Part shown: piece by piece, positions 1 to 8,570 of the stretch
How positions within the stretch are numbered: the first letter of the stretch is position 1
How the letters are laid out: each line of letters starts with the position of its first letter
NCBI GenBank assembly: GCA_947631385.1
Contig: CANRLE010000018.1
Location: 1 to 16,469, forward strand
Origin: an uncultured Clostridia bacterium
GTDB lineage: Bacteria; Bacillota; Clostridia; TANB77; CAG-508
Reading direction: 5' to 3'
DNA: 16,469 nt
Position numbers and translations under genes: made by a program
Notes under the pieces: generated by a model
Seen by the model: the letters and a program-made list of their open reading frames with translations, nothing else
Told to the model about the DNA's origin: nothing
The model's database searches: none

Positions 1-595
1 TGCTCAATTCAAAACTTTCAACTAAGCCATCATAAGAAATAGAGGATATTTTTGCATAACCCTCAACATTTTCTTTTGGGGCTATCATACTATGAATGCT
101 GTTTACAAAATATTCTCTTTTATTTATTAAATTATATAATTTAGTTCCTTTGATTACAGATATTTTATGTCTATAATCTTTATTATATATATCGTGCTTT
201 TTTGTTTTATCTTCTATTACATCTGTACCTAGTGCTCTTAAAATATTATTAAATCCAGCACAAATTCCTATAAGTGGTTTATCTATTTCTATAACTCTTT
301 TAGCAATTTCTATTTCATAATTTGAACTGTATAGTCCTCCTTGTAGTATAAAACCATCACATAAATCTATTTGTCTATATAATTCATTTTTTTGTTTATC
401 ATTTAGAATTGTATTATCTTTAATATCGTTATCATTAAATTTCAAAGTTTCTTCTGTAGGTAGCAGCATTATAGCTGTACCACCATTTTTTACAATTAAA
501 TATCTTAATTCATCAACCTCATCAATTCTATGCCAAATATCTTCTCCATATTGTGGCTGAACTTTTCCTATTATTCCAATAATCGGTTTACTCAT
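1..595 (-). CDS. Class I glutamine amidotransferase-like peptidase C26 (PuuD-type), 3' part outside window
   Basis: The 198 visible codons read as the N-terminal part of a gamma-glutamyl-gamma-aminobutyrate hydrolase-type (peptidase C26) protein. Seen: DGFILQGG at residues 80-87, the nucleophile-elbow motif PLIGICAGFN with candidate catalytic Cys112, ALGT at 121-124, VNSIHSM near 164-170 (where PuuD proteins have VNSxHHQ) and DGLVESFE near 189-196. The His/Glu part of the catalytic triad would lie beyond the window edge, so activity cannot be judged. The family cleaves gamma-glutamyl amide bonds in the cytoplasm; the substrate is not inferable. The ATG at 595 follows an AGAGGTG ribosome binding site. 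Only 10 bases separate it from the end of the glycosyltransferase-like gene, so the two are probably co-transcribed. The gene has no CGG codon in the visible part. Confidence 0.8.
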   Translation of the reverse strand, partial: MSKPIIGIIGKVQPQYGEDIWHRIDEVDELRYLIVKNGGTAIMLLPTEETLKFNDNDIKDNTILNDKQKNELYRQIDLCDGFILQGGLYSSNYEIEIAKRVIEIDKPLIGICAGFNNILRALGTDVIEDKTKKHDIYNKDYRHKISVIKGTKLYNLINKREYFVNSIHSMIAPKENVEGYAKISSISYDGLVESFELS

Positions 596-605
596 TTAAT
601 CACCT

Positions 606-2412
606 CTACAAATCACTATTTATATTTTTTATTTCAGTATCATATTTATTTAATCTATTTTCAAACAAGTCTGGATAAAGCTCACTTTGTTTTTTAAATT
701 TTTCTTTATAATACTCTATTTCTTTTATATCAACAGGAATAACTCTCTCATATGCAGTAAATGAAACTTCATCAGTCATTTTAAACTCTTTTACTGCTTT
801 AAACTTGTAAGAAAATTCTGAATCTTCTATAGTTTCTTTAATATATGGTATTATATGTCCTATTTGAGCTCCAGTAGCTTCTAATCTAACATTTGATATA
901 AATATGTATTTACAATCTAACATTTCTATTGGAAATCCATGAACGGAGTCGATTGCAGATTCATTATATATATAATTTTTTAATGTTCTATCTGGTAAAT
1001 AATAATATTGAAATGTATTGGCACAATATAATGGAGTTGCTGCATTAATATATGCCATATTTTTTTCATCACAATTTTCTAAAATAAAGTCTGCCATTTC
1101 TCCAAGAGTATCATAATCTTCACAAATTATCGGTTTTAAAGTTAATTCTTGGAACAATATTTTACCATAAAATAGCTTTTCTGTATAAGCTCCAAACATA
1201 TTTGCTAAAATAATAAATGTAATTATTCCTAATCCAATTTTAGAAAAATCCTTTTTAAATATTGGTACTTCTGTTGCAAATATTCCAAAAACAAACAAAG
1301 TCATATATGCTAATACTAATATTAAACTTTGATGAGTTCCTAAATTTTGAATTTTTATAAAAGCTAATAGTGTTATAATAAATTGTATTACAGTCATTAA
1401 TGTCAATCTTCGTAACTTTTTATTTTTTAATCCATATATAATTCCAATAATAATAACGCAAATATATAATAGTCCTAATTTTTGGAATTGATGCTCAATT
1501 TCGATATTTAACCCTCCAATATTCCAAGCAGAATAAGATACACTATAATTATCTTTTATAGTTCTTGAAATCAATGGATATAATGAAATTACTAGAAAGG
1601 CTATTGTTAATATGCAAAATATTGATGCGTTTTTTATAATATTTATTCTAATTTTATTATCTTTTGTTTTTATTAAATAATATATTAAATATAATGCATA
1701 TGCACAAACATATCCAACTAACCAAAAAGAATACCATCTTCTAGATATTATTAAACAAAATACAGAAAAGGCTAAAAATAATAACCTTGTAATTTCTATT
1801 TTTTCAAATTTATAATCTATTGTTAATAAAATGATTGATGTTACATATATAATTCCAATTATGTCTGGTTGTCCAACAATTGCAGATTTATGCAATAATG
1901 GAAATCCTATGACTAAACACATACACATAATTGTTATAAATGTTTTATTTTTTTCTATTCTTGCTATTTGCATTAACTTTTTAAAATAAATAAATAATGT
2001 AAATAATACTGGAATGATAATTGTTATATAAAATGTTATTTGGAAAGCTGCACCTGATTTGTTTGTTAGGCTAAATGGATAACTAATAAATGCAAGTAAA
2101 AATCCACTGTAATCATCGTTATATGTCGTTCTTACAAAAGTCAAAAGAAATTCTTTGAAACCGATGGTCATGTAGGATTTCTAAAAAATCTAGTTGTTTT
2201 GTATAATAATATGAGTAATCCCATATGTATGGATTTTTTCTAGTTATAACTACAATAGAAAAAATTGCTAATCCTGTCAACGCAAATATTGTAAAAATTA
2301 TTATGTCTTTTTTAGTTATTTTTACTCTAGAAATTTTATATATTGAATATACGAAAGATATCATAAATAAAAACATAAAAATTCCAAAGCACATAAAATA
2401 AAATGCTCTCAT
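606..2412 (-). CDS. Multi-pass membrane glycosyltransferase-like protein (GT-C type), joined by a +1 frameshift at CGG
   Basis: Read as one 601-residue protein: 83 codons from the ATG at 2412, a one-base skip at 2163, then 518 codons. It is very hydrophobic. Two membrane segments (about residues 3-25 and 35-56) are followed by an extracytoplasmic acidic motif PYIWDYSYYY (Asp65), then a second acidic motif NDDYS (98-102), many further membrane helices and a soluble C-terminal domain of about 200 residues. This order resembles lipid-phosphate-sugar-dependent GT-C transferases of the GT39/ArnT type; donor and acceptor are unknown. The two acidic motifs lie on either side of the frameshift. The start at 2412 is chosen because AGGAGG lies at 2420-2425 and an upstream in-frame ATG at 2439 would fall in the -10 region. 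Without the shift the protein ends 15 codons after CGG. Family assignment is by topology only. Confidence 0.7.
2160..2163 (-). other. +1 frameshift site CGGT in the glycosyltransferase-like gene
   Basis: Coding strand reads gac cat CGG ttt in the upstream frame. Skipping the C gives cat-GGT-ttc and continues the long downstream frame (HDH-G-FKEFLL). No ribosome binding site precedes the downstream ATG at 2171, and no slippery heptamer or homopolymer is at the junction. Confidence 0.75.
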
Positions 2413-2419
2413 CAATATT

Positions 2420-2468
2420 CCTCCTAGATTATCTCTCACATTATATAATGATATTTGTATATTTTCAA
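2420..2468 (-). promoter_or_regulatory. Sigma-A type promoter and RBS of the glycosyltransferase-like operon
   Basis: On the minus strand TTGAAA (2468-2463) and TATAAT (2445-2440) are separated by exactly 17 bases, giving a predicted start near 2433. AGGAGG at 2425-2420 sits 7 bases before the ATG at 2412. The leader is only about 20 bases. Confidence 0.75.
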
Positions 2469-2558
2469 GTAATATGTATAATTTTTATTACACTAATATA
2501 AGAGCGAGTAATATTGAAAATTACTTTATTTTTTATGATTTTTTATTAATAATATTAA

Positions 2559-2582
2559 GAGCCTACCATTTCTGGTAAGCCC
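2559..2582 (-). terminator. Probable terminator after the DUF3137-lemA operon
   Basis: On the minus strand GGGCTTACCA and TGGTAGGCTC pair over ten positions, with two G-U wobbles, around a GAAA tetraloop. They are followed by a U-rich but interrupted tract (TTAATATTATTAAT). It lies 35 bases after the lemA stop codon and upstream of the next promoter. The wobbles pair only in minus-strand RNA, which fixes the orientation. Confidence 0.6.
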
Positions 2583-2617
2583 CTTAAAAGTTTGTATTAT
2601 TAAACATTTTTAAACAA

Positions 2618-3157
2618 TTATAAATCAATTTTTACATCTTCTCGTTTTTTATCTTCTGCATTGAAAAATTCTTTTTTAGTCATTCCTTTTGAATTTGCAA
2701 TTACACTTGATGGAAATGTAACAATTTTTTGATTATAAATAGATACATTTGAATTATAAAGCCTACGTGCAGCTTGCAAGTGCTCTTCAACATCTGCAAT
2801 TGCCAATTGCAATTCCTTATAATTTTCACTTGCTTTTAAATCTGGATAATTCTCAGCTAGTGCTGAAATTTTTGTAAAATTTTCTTCCATTGCAGCATTT
2901 GCATCACTTTTTTCTTGCATTGTCATTCCCTGACGTAATTCTATTGTTTTAAATATTGTTTCTTGTTCATATTTAGTATATCCTTTAACAACATCTATCA
3001 TTTTTGTTAAAACATCATATCTTTTTGTTAGAGCAACATCTATTCCTGAATTTGCTTCATCAATTTTAACAAGAGATTTATTTAATCCATTAGATATTGA
3101 AATAAAATATCCTACTATAATTAATACAATAACTACAACAACAATTGCTACTACCAT
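2618..3157 (-). CDS. lemA: LemA family protein
   Basis: A 179-residue protein with one N-terminal membrane segment (about residues 2-20, rich in Val and Ile) and a helical domain typical of LemA: an N-terminal NGLNKSLVKIDEANSGIDVAL stretch, a central region with YTKYEQETI, and NYPDLKASENYKELQ near residues 104-118, with conserved YNSNVSIYNQKIVTFPSSVI near the C-terminus. The molecular function of LemA proteins is not established; they are membrane-anchored helical bundles. The start at 3157 follows AGGAGGTG, a near-perfect ribosome binding site, and is preferred over an in-frame ATG 30 bases upstream. It begins 4 bases after the stop of the DUF3137 gene. LemA and DUF3137 are a recurrent pair, so they probably act together at the membrane. 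No CGG codon is present. Confidence 0.92.
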   Translation of the reverse strand: MVVAIVVVVIVLIIVGYFISISNGLNKSLVKIDEANSGIDVALTKRYDVLTKMIDVVKGYTKYEQETIFKTIELRQGMTMQEKSDANAAMEENFTKISALAENYPDLKASENYKELQLAIADVEEHLQAARRLYNSNVSIYNQKIVTFPSSVIANSKGMTKKEFFNAEDKKREDVKIDL

Positions 3158-3161
3158 TTTT

Positions 3162-4061
3162 TTACACCTCCTTTTTAAATAACTCATTGTCTAGATTAAG
3201 TTCATCTACAAATTGTGCTATCATCTCTACATCACTTGATATTCTTTTAATTATTTCTTCTTCATTAATCTGTTTAAATACACTATCAGGTTCAAAAGAA
3301 TCTTTATTATCATATATTCCAACATGTAAGCGATTATTTACAAAACATAATAAAAGTTTGCCCTTATTTAATTCATCTAATTTTTCTATTCTAGTCATAA
3401 GAGATGGTGTAATTATATAAAAAGCATCATGTTCATTTTGTGCATATACATTGAACTTTTGGTTAAAGCTTTCAGATTCCATAGAAACTTTTTTAAATAA
3501 GTCATCCTTTTTTCCAAATAAAGACATTGTTTTTACTTTTGAATTTCCAAATCCCTTTTGAACTACTTGAACATCTGCTTTAAAGGATTTATTAAAATCA
3601 AATACCATCCATCTACCTTTAAAGATTGTTGAATATGTAGTAGTTGTATTTCCATTTGAATCAGTCGAAGTATGTTCTTCTTCTATATGTACATCTGCTT
3701 GTTCAAATTTTATATCTTTATATTTAGCAGATATAAAATCTTCTGAATGATATCTATCTCCCATGCGCATCATATTAGTTCCAGAAATTGTCTCATATGG
3801 CATACCTCTATATGGTTCATAAACTAACTCTGTAAATTTTGATTCTAAAGCTTTTACTACAAATACTTTTTTAAAAGTAGTTGCATATTCACGTTTTAAT
3901 TTTACTGTGGAAAATATAGTTATAATAGCTCCAAACATAATGGGAAGTACTATTAATTTGAACATAAAAATTGCAAATATTATAGTTACTATAATAGTAA
4001 TTATAATTCCTGTTATATATCGTCCTTTTATTTTTAATCTTAATTCTTCTAATTCTTCCAT
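3162..4061 (-). CDS. DUF3137 domain membrane protein
   Basis: This 299-residue protein begins with a charged stretch (MEELEELRLKIKGRY) and then has two closely spaced membrane segments (about residues 15-35 and 37-52). A soluble domain follows, with YEPYRGMPYETISGT, a linker of acidic, Ser and Thr residues (EEEHTSTDSNGNTTTTYST) and FKGRWMVFDFNKSFKADV. These are hallmarks of the DUF3137 family, which is often encoded next to lemA, as here. No enzymatic activity is known and no catalytic motif stands out. The ATG at 4061 is preceded by GAGGGG at a 9-base spacing. It contains a CGC arginine codon (MMRMGD) but no CGG, showing that other CGN codons are read normally in this region. Confidence 0.85.
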   Translation of the reverse strand: MEELEELRLKIKGRYITGIIITIIVTIIFAIFMFKLIVLPIMFGAIITIFSTVKLKREYATTFKKVFVVKALESKFTELVYEPYRGMPYETISGTNMMRMGDRYHSEDFISAKYKDIKFEQADVHIEEEHTSTDSNGNTTTTYSTIFKGRWMVFDFNKSFKADVQVVQKGFGNSKVKTMSLFGKKDDLFKKVSMESESFNQKFNVYAQNEHDAFYIITPSLMTRIEKLDELNKGKLLLCFVNNRLHVGIYDNKDSFEPDSVFKQINEEEIIKRISSDVEMIAQFVDELNLDNELFKKEV

Positions 4062-4113
4062 ATTTTACGTCCCCTCATTTTTATTTTCTAAATAAACTTA
4101 TATATAGGATTAT

Positions 4114-4144
4114 GGGGCCGTCCCCAAATCCTCCCCAAATCCTC
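4114..4144. repeat. 11-bp tandem repeat next to a GGGG/CCCC mini-hairpin
   Basis: On the plus strand CCCAAATCCTC occurs twice back to back (4123-4133 and 4134-4144), adjoining GGGGCCGTCCCC (4114-4125), a four-base G/C stem with a four-base loop. It starts 5 bases after the nrdD stop codon and is strikingly GC-rich against its surroundings. It could be a remnant of a dispersed REP-like repeat or a weak transcription end for nrdD; no good U-tract follows on the minus strand. Confidence 0.55.
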
Positions 4145-4148
4145 TTTT

Positions 4149-6276
4149 TTACAAATGCATTACTCTTTGTTTTATTTCTTTTGTTTTTCCTACATTCCAA
4201 AAGTTTTCTCCTAAATAGCCACAAGTTCTTCTTACAACTGTCATTTTACTATGATTTTTATTTCCACAGTTTGGGCATTCCCATTCATTTTCCTTATTTA
4301 TAGTAATTTCTCCATCAAAGCCACATTCATGACAATAGTCTGATTTTGTATTGAATTCTGCATATTGAATATTATCATAAATAAATTTAACAACAGATTC
4401 TAAAGCTTCTATATTTTGATTCATGTTTGGTATTTCAATATAAGATATTGCTCCTCCTGATGATATTTTTTGAAACTCGCTTTCAAATGATAGTTTTTCA
4501 AAAGCATCTATTTTTTCTCTAACATCAACATGATATGAGTTTGTGTAATATCCTTTGTCTGTAACATCTTTTATTGTTCCAAATTTTTCTTTATCAATTT
4601 TAGCAAATTTATAGCATAAACTTTCTGCTGGTGTACCATATAATGCAAATCCGATGTTAGTTTCTTTTTTCCATCTGTCTGTTGTTTCTCGTAAATGTTT
4701 CATAACTTTTAAAGCAAATTCGTGTCCCTTTTCAGTTGTATGTGGTTCTCCTGTCATTAGCTTTGTTACTTCATATAGTCCTATGTAACCTAATGAAAGT
4801 GTAGAATATCCACCAAATAATAATTTATCTATGGTTTCACCTTTTTTTAATCTAGCAATAGCTCCATATTGCCAGTGAATAGGACTGATGTCTGATTTTG
4901 TTCCTAACAAAGCATAATGTCTGCACATTAAAGCTTCTTTGCATAGTTCTAATCTTTCGTCAAATTCTTTCCAGAATTTTTCTTCATTACCTTCAGCAAC
5001 AATTCCTATTTGTGGTAAATTAATACTAACTACTCCTTGATTGAATCTTCCTTCAAATTTATAATGTCCATTTTCATCTTTCCATGGTGATAAGAAACTT
5101 CTACATCCCATTGGGCTAAATACATTTCCTTCATAGTTTTCACGCATCTTCTTAGCAGAAATATAATCTGGATACATTCTTTTGGCTGAACATTTTACAG
5201 CTAATTTTGTTAAGTAATCATATTCGCCACCTGTTAAATTATTACATTCATCTAAAACATATACCAATTTTGGAAATGCTGGTGTTACATATACTCCTGC
5301 TTCATTTTTAATTCCTTTTATTCTTTGTCTAATAACTTCTTCTATTATCATCGCATTTTCTTTTATATATGGATCATCTTTTTCTAAATGTAAAAATAAT
5401 GTTACAAATGGTGATTGACCATTAGTTGTCATTAATGTATTAATTTGATATTGAATTGTTTGAACTCCTGCTTGTAATTCTGCTTTTAGTCTGTCTTGAA
5501 CAATAGCTTCCATGGTCTCTTTTGGCATTTTATCACTATACTTTTCTTCCATTTCACTTTTAAATTTATCATAACTCTTTCTTAGATATTTTCCTAAGTG
5601 AATTAAGTCTACAGATTGACCACCATATTGGTTACTAGCTACTGCAGCAATAATTTGCGTTGTAATTGTACAAGCTACTTGGAAGCTTTTTGGAGTTTCT
5701 ATTAATTTACCATTCATTACTGTTCCATTATCTAACATGTCAGATATGTTGATTAAACAGCAATTGAAAATTGGTTGGACGAAATAATCTGCATCATGAA
5801 AATGTAAAATACCTTCATCGTGTGCTTTAGATATTTTTTCTGGTAATAAAATTCTTCTCGTTAAATCTCTTGAAACTTCTCCAGCTATGTAATCTCTTTG
5901 AGTAGATGCTAGTAAAGTATTTTTATTTGAGTTTTCTTCTGCTAATTCTTTATTTTCATTTCGAATTAATCCGTAAAATAGATTCATCTGTCGTATTTTG
6001 TTTTCTTACTAAAGCTCTTGTATAACGGTATACAATGTATTTTTTTGCTAATTCAAATTTTTGAATTTCCATTAGCTTTTCTTCTATAATATCTTGTATA
6101 TCTTCTACCAACATTCTCTTTTTACCAAGGTCTTCGATATATTTTATTATTTCTTTTATATCTTCTTTTGTAGCTTTTTCTTTTGACCTTACTTCATTAT
6201 TAGCCTTTTCAATGGCAACTCTTATTTTCTCTCTATCATAGTCAACAGCTCTTCCATCTCTTTTTATAATTTTCAT
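4149..6276 (-). CDS. nrdD: Anaerobic (class III) ribonucleoside-triphosphate reductase, joined by a +1 frameshift at CGG
   Basis: Read as a 708-residue protein: 101 codons from ATG 6276, a skip at 5973, then 607 codons. NrdD makes dNTPs from NTPs by glycyl-radical chemistry in the cytoplasm without oxygen. Residues 1-95 are an ATP-cone allosteric domain (MKIIKRDGRAVDYDREKI). The catalytic part has candidate active-site Cys391 (PMGCRSF), a four-Cys zinc site (CHECGFDG ... CPNCGN) and the glycyl-radical motif RTCGYLG with Gly686 near the C-terminus. The shift joins TTDESIL to G-LIRNENKE, the usual continuation in this family, and falls between the ATP cone and the catalytic barrel. Without it only the ATP cone plus four residues would be made. 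The start is set by GGGGG upstream and by family N-termini. No nrdG activase follows; DUF3137 comes next. Confidence 0.92.
5970..5973 (-). other. +1 frameshift site CGGA in nrdD
   Basis: Coding strand: tct att tta CGG att aat tcg aaa tga in the upstream frame. Skipping the C gives att tta GGA tta att cga (I-L-G-L-I-R), the expected NrdD sequence. The downstream frame's first ATG (5987) has no ribosome binding site. There is no homopolymer at the inserted base. Confidence 0.85.
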
Positions 6277-6309
6277 ATTGCATCCCCCATTTCTAATTTG
6301 TATGTTTCT

Positions 6310-6351
6310 ATTATACAAAAACTTTTTTCTTTTTCTGTTGCAAAAACAACA
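6310..6351 (-). promoter_or_regulatory. nrdD promoter with an upstream Crp/Fnr-like palindrome
   Basis: On the minus strand a TATAAT -10 box lies at 6315-6310 with no recognisable -35 hexamer at 16-18 bases. Instead a perfect 5-6-5 palindrome, TGTTG-N6-CAACA, occupies 6336-6351. Its centre is about 40-41 bases before the start predicted near 6303, the class II activator position of Crp/Fnr proteins. A poor -35 box with a site there suggests activator dependence; the regulator is probably the divergent Crp/Fnr gene. Confidence 0.6.
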
Positions 6352-6468
6352 AATTATGGTTTGCATTTTTTTGTTTTGCTTATTTGTAAGATTTTGTCGA
6401 TTATTACATTTTTATTACAATACTATTACGTCCAAATTAATTTTTTATAAATATAATTGATATATTTA

Positions 6469-6499
6469 TGTTGCATTTGCAACTTTTTTTTAGTATAAT
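6469..6499 (+). promoter_or_regulatory. Promoter of the Crp/Fnr regulator with an overlapping operator
   Basis: TTGCAT (6471-6476) and TATAAT (6494-6499) are 17 bases apart. The -35 box is embedded in TGTTGCATTTGCAACT (6469-6484), a palindrome with the same TGTTG/CAAC half-sites and 16-base length as the site at 6336-6351. Its centre is about 30 bases before the predicted start, so binding would block RNA polymerase, consistent with autorepression. Confidence 0.6.
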
Positions 6500-6526
6500 A
6501 GTTTTATTATACGAGGAGAAAGAAAC

Positions 6527-7159
6527 ATGAATGTTAATTTTGATATTGAAAACTTTATTAAAAATTTCGAAAATAGTTGTCATAGAGTTCAAAAGAAGAC
6601 TTTTGCAAAAAATGAAGTTATTACTAGTTACATTGAAAAAAGAAATCAATTCTGCATATTAATAGAAGGAAATGCAGATTTAGTTCGTTATGATTTAAAT
6701 GGTAATCGAACTATTGTTGAACACTTTTTAAAAAATGATGTTTTTGGAGAAGTATTTTATATGGTTACAACAAACAATGAATTGTTGGTAGAAGCTCGTG
6801 AAAAGTGTGAAGTATTATTTTATATTTATGATGATATTCATACAAAATGCAAAAATAGTTGTAAATTCCATCAAGTATTGTCAGAAGACTTGCCTGAATT
6901 AATTCTTAGTAAAGTGACTAATTTAAATATGCGAATTGAATTGCTGACAAAAAGGTCTATACGTGATAAATTGCTTGGATATTTCACTATGCTATCTACT
7001 AGGAATTTAAGTAAAACTTTTTTACTTCCTTTTTCTTTGACAGATTTAGCCGACTTTTTAAGTATCGATAGAAGTGCTATGATGCGTGAATTAAAGCTTT
7101 TAAGAGAAGATGGTTTTATAGAAAAAAATGGAAATCGAATTACTTTATTATACAAATAA
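6527..7159 (+). CDS. Crp/Fnr family transcriptional regulator
   Basis: A 210-residue cytoplasmic regulator. Residues about 20-115 form a cyclic-nucleotide-binding-like beta barrel (ILIEGNADLVRYDLNGNRTIVEHF, NDVFGEV). A long dimerisation helix (about 120-145) and a winged helix-turn-helix (about 165-210) follow, with recognition helix SIDRSAMMRELKLL near 179-192. Arg182 and Arg188 match the Crp positions that contact the operator, while the Crp Glu181 equivalent is Ser, in keeping with an operator unlike TGTGA. The cAMP-pocket arginine motif is absent. Five cysteines (18, 43, 94, 108, 112) could serve redox or metal sensing but do not match the Fnr cluster pattern. It is divergent from nrdD with palindromes at both promoters, suggesting control of anaerobic deoxynucleotide synthesis and of itself. 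GAGGAG precedes the ATG. The ligand is unknown. Confidence 0.88.
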   Translation: MNVNFDIENFIKNFENSCHRVQKKTFAKNEVITSYIEKRNQFCILIEGNADLVRYDLNGNRTIVEHFLKNDVFGEVFYMVTTNNELLVEAREKCEVLFYIYDDIHTKCKNSCKFHQVLSEDLPELILSKVTNLNMRIELLTKRSIRDKLLGYFTMLSTRNLSKTFLLPFSLTDLADFLSIDRSAMMRELKLLREDGFIEKNGNRITLLYK

Positions 7160-7162
7160 AAT

Positions 7163-7188
7163 GGAGATTAAGTCATATCTTAATCTCC
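7163..7188. terminator. Bidirectional terminator between the regulator and hisS
   Basis: GGAGATTAAG (7163-7172) and CTTAATCTCC (7179-7188) form a perfect 10-bp stem with a 6-base loop. Both sides lead into U-rich RNA: TATTTCTTCTATAATTTT on plus, ATTTTATTTG on minus. It serves two convergent genes, and its right arm contains the hisS stop codon (7180-7182). Confidence 0.85.
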
Positions 7189-8496
7189 TATTTCTTCTAT
7201 AATTTTATTTAATTCAAATGCAACCTTTTTTTCTTCTCCTGTTTTCATATTCCTTATATTAACTGTATTTGTGTTAATTTCGTCTTCTCCAATTATAATC
7301 ACATAAGGTATTTCCAATTTATCTGCATACTTAAATTTTGCTTTTAACTTTTTATTGTTTAGATAAATTTCTGTTTTAATACCAAACTTTCTTAAATCTG
7401 TTGCTAAAATAATTGGTTTTTCTAAATTTTCTATCATTGGTATTATTAAAACTTGTGCAATTGATTTTTTATCTGCTTTAATTAAATTTAATTCATTTAA
7501 TTTATAAAATAATCTCGTTAGACCTATTGAAATCCCTACTCCTGGCAATTTCTTATCAGTATAATATTCAGCTAAATTTTCATATCTTCCTCCAGAACAT
7601 ACACTTCCAAGTTCTCTATAGTCATTTAGGAAAGTCTCATAAACTGTTCCTGTGTAGTAATCTAGACCTCTTGCAATAGTCAAATCTGCTTTAAAATTAT
7701 CTTCTGGAACACCAAACAAACGAATGTATTTTATTACTTCTTCTAGTTCCTCTACTCCCTTTTTATATGTTTCATTTTCAATTCCCAAATTTTTTAATTG
7801 CTCAATTTTTTCATCAGAAGTTCCTTCAATGCTTATGAAATTCATTATTTTTTCTATATCTGTCTCTTTTATATTCAAGTTTAATAATTCTTTTTTTACG
7901 GCATCTTTTCCAATTTTATCTATCTTATCAATTATTCTTAATATATCAATAGCAATGTCTTTCTCTCCTAAACTATCAAATAATCCATTTAAAATTTTTC
8001 TATTGTTTAAGCAAATTGTAAAATTGTTAAATCCTAATTCTTTAAATATTGTATAAATGATACTTGGTAATTCTGCATCATTTATAATATCTAATTCTCC
8101 ATCTCCTATAATGTCAATGTCACATTGGTAGAATTCACGAAATCTACCTTTTTGCGTTTTTTCTCCTCGATAAACTTTTCCAATTTGATATCTTCTAAAT
8201 GGAAAGCTTAAATTTCCATAGTTTTTAGCAACATATTTTGATAAAGGAACAGTTAAGTCAAATCTTAATGAAAGATCTGTATCACCTTTGGTAAATCTAT
8301 ATATCTGTTTTTCTGTTTCTCCTCCAGCTTTGGCAAGTAATACTTCAGATAATTCTATAATTGGCGTATCTAATGGTAAAAAACCGAATTTTTGATATGT
8401 TTCTTCTATAGTTTCTTTTATTTGATTAAATAATATTTGTTCATTTGGTAATAATTCCATAAATCCTGCTAAAGTTCTTGGTTCTGTTTTACTCAT
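7180..8496 (-). CDS. hisS: Histidyl-tRNA synthetase
   Basis: A 438-residue class IIa aminoacyl-tRNA synthetase charging tRNA-His. Seen in order: N-terminal RTLAGFMELLPNE; an ATP-binding motif 2 region with FRRYQIGKVYRGE and GRFREFYQCDIDI; the histidine-binding HisA motif ARGLDYYTGTVYE; SVCSGGRYENL; motif 3 PGVGISIGLTRLF; and a C-terminal anticodon-binding domain starting near IAQVLIIPM. The length fits the family. The start at 8496 is chosen because GAGGGG precedes it at 6 bases; an upstream in-frame ATG at 8541 lacks such a site and sits on a hairpin. No T-box leader fits in the short upstream gap. The gene is intact, and its one CGG triplet (ttC GGt, Phe-Gly at 8384-8386) is out of frame. 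Confidence 0.95.
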   Translation of the reverse strand: MSKTEPRTLAGFMELLPNEQILFNQIKETIEETYQKFGFLPLDTPIIELSEVLLAKAGGETEKQIYRFTKGDTDLSLRFDLTVPLSKYVAKNYGNLSFPFRRYQIGKVYRGEKTQKGRFREFYQCDIDIIGDGELDIINDAELPSIIYTIFKELGFNNFTICLNNRKILNGLFDSLGEKDIAIDILRIIDKIDKIGKDAVKKELLNLNIKETDIEKIMNFISIEGTSDEKIEQLKNLGIENETYKKGVEELEEVIKYIRLFGVPEDNFKADLTIARGLDYYTGTVYETFLNDYRELGSVCSGGRYENLAEYYTDKKLPGVGISIGLTRLFYKLNELNLIKADKKSIAQVLIIPMIENLEKPIILATDLRKFGIKTEIYLNNKKLKAKFKYADKLEIPYVIIIGEDEINTNTVNIRNMKTGEEKKVAFELNKIIEEIGD

Positions 8497-8522
8497 ATAT
8501 ATCCCCTCTTTTTTATAAATTG

Positions 8523-8548
8523 TGGGCTGGTAAAAAAACACCAGCCCA
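8523..8548 (-). other. Perfect 9-bp hairpin between the small gene and hisS
   Basis: TGGGCTGGT (8523-8531) and ACCAGCCCA (8540-8548) pair perfectly. On the minus strand the loop is GTTTTTTT and the 3' flank (CAATTTATAAAAAAG) lacks a good U-tract. It could be an imperfect terminator of the small gene, or a leader or processing hairpin of hisS. Confidence 0.5.
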
Positions 8549-8570
8549 TTGGTTTTGTGTAACTATGGCA

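Noticed and set aside
8497..8570. T-box riboswitch for hisS
   Set aside because: The gap is only about 75 bases with one simple hairpin and no T-box consensus.
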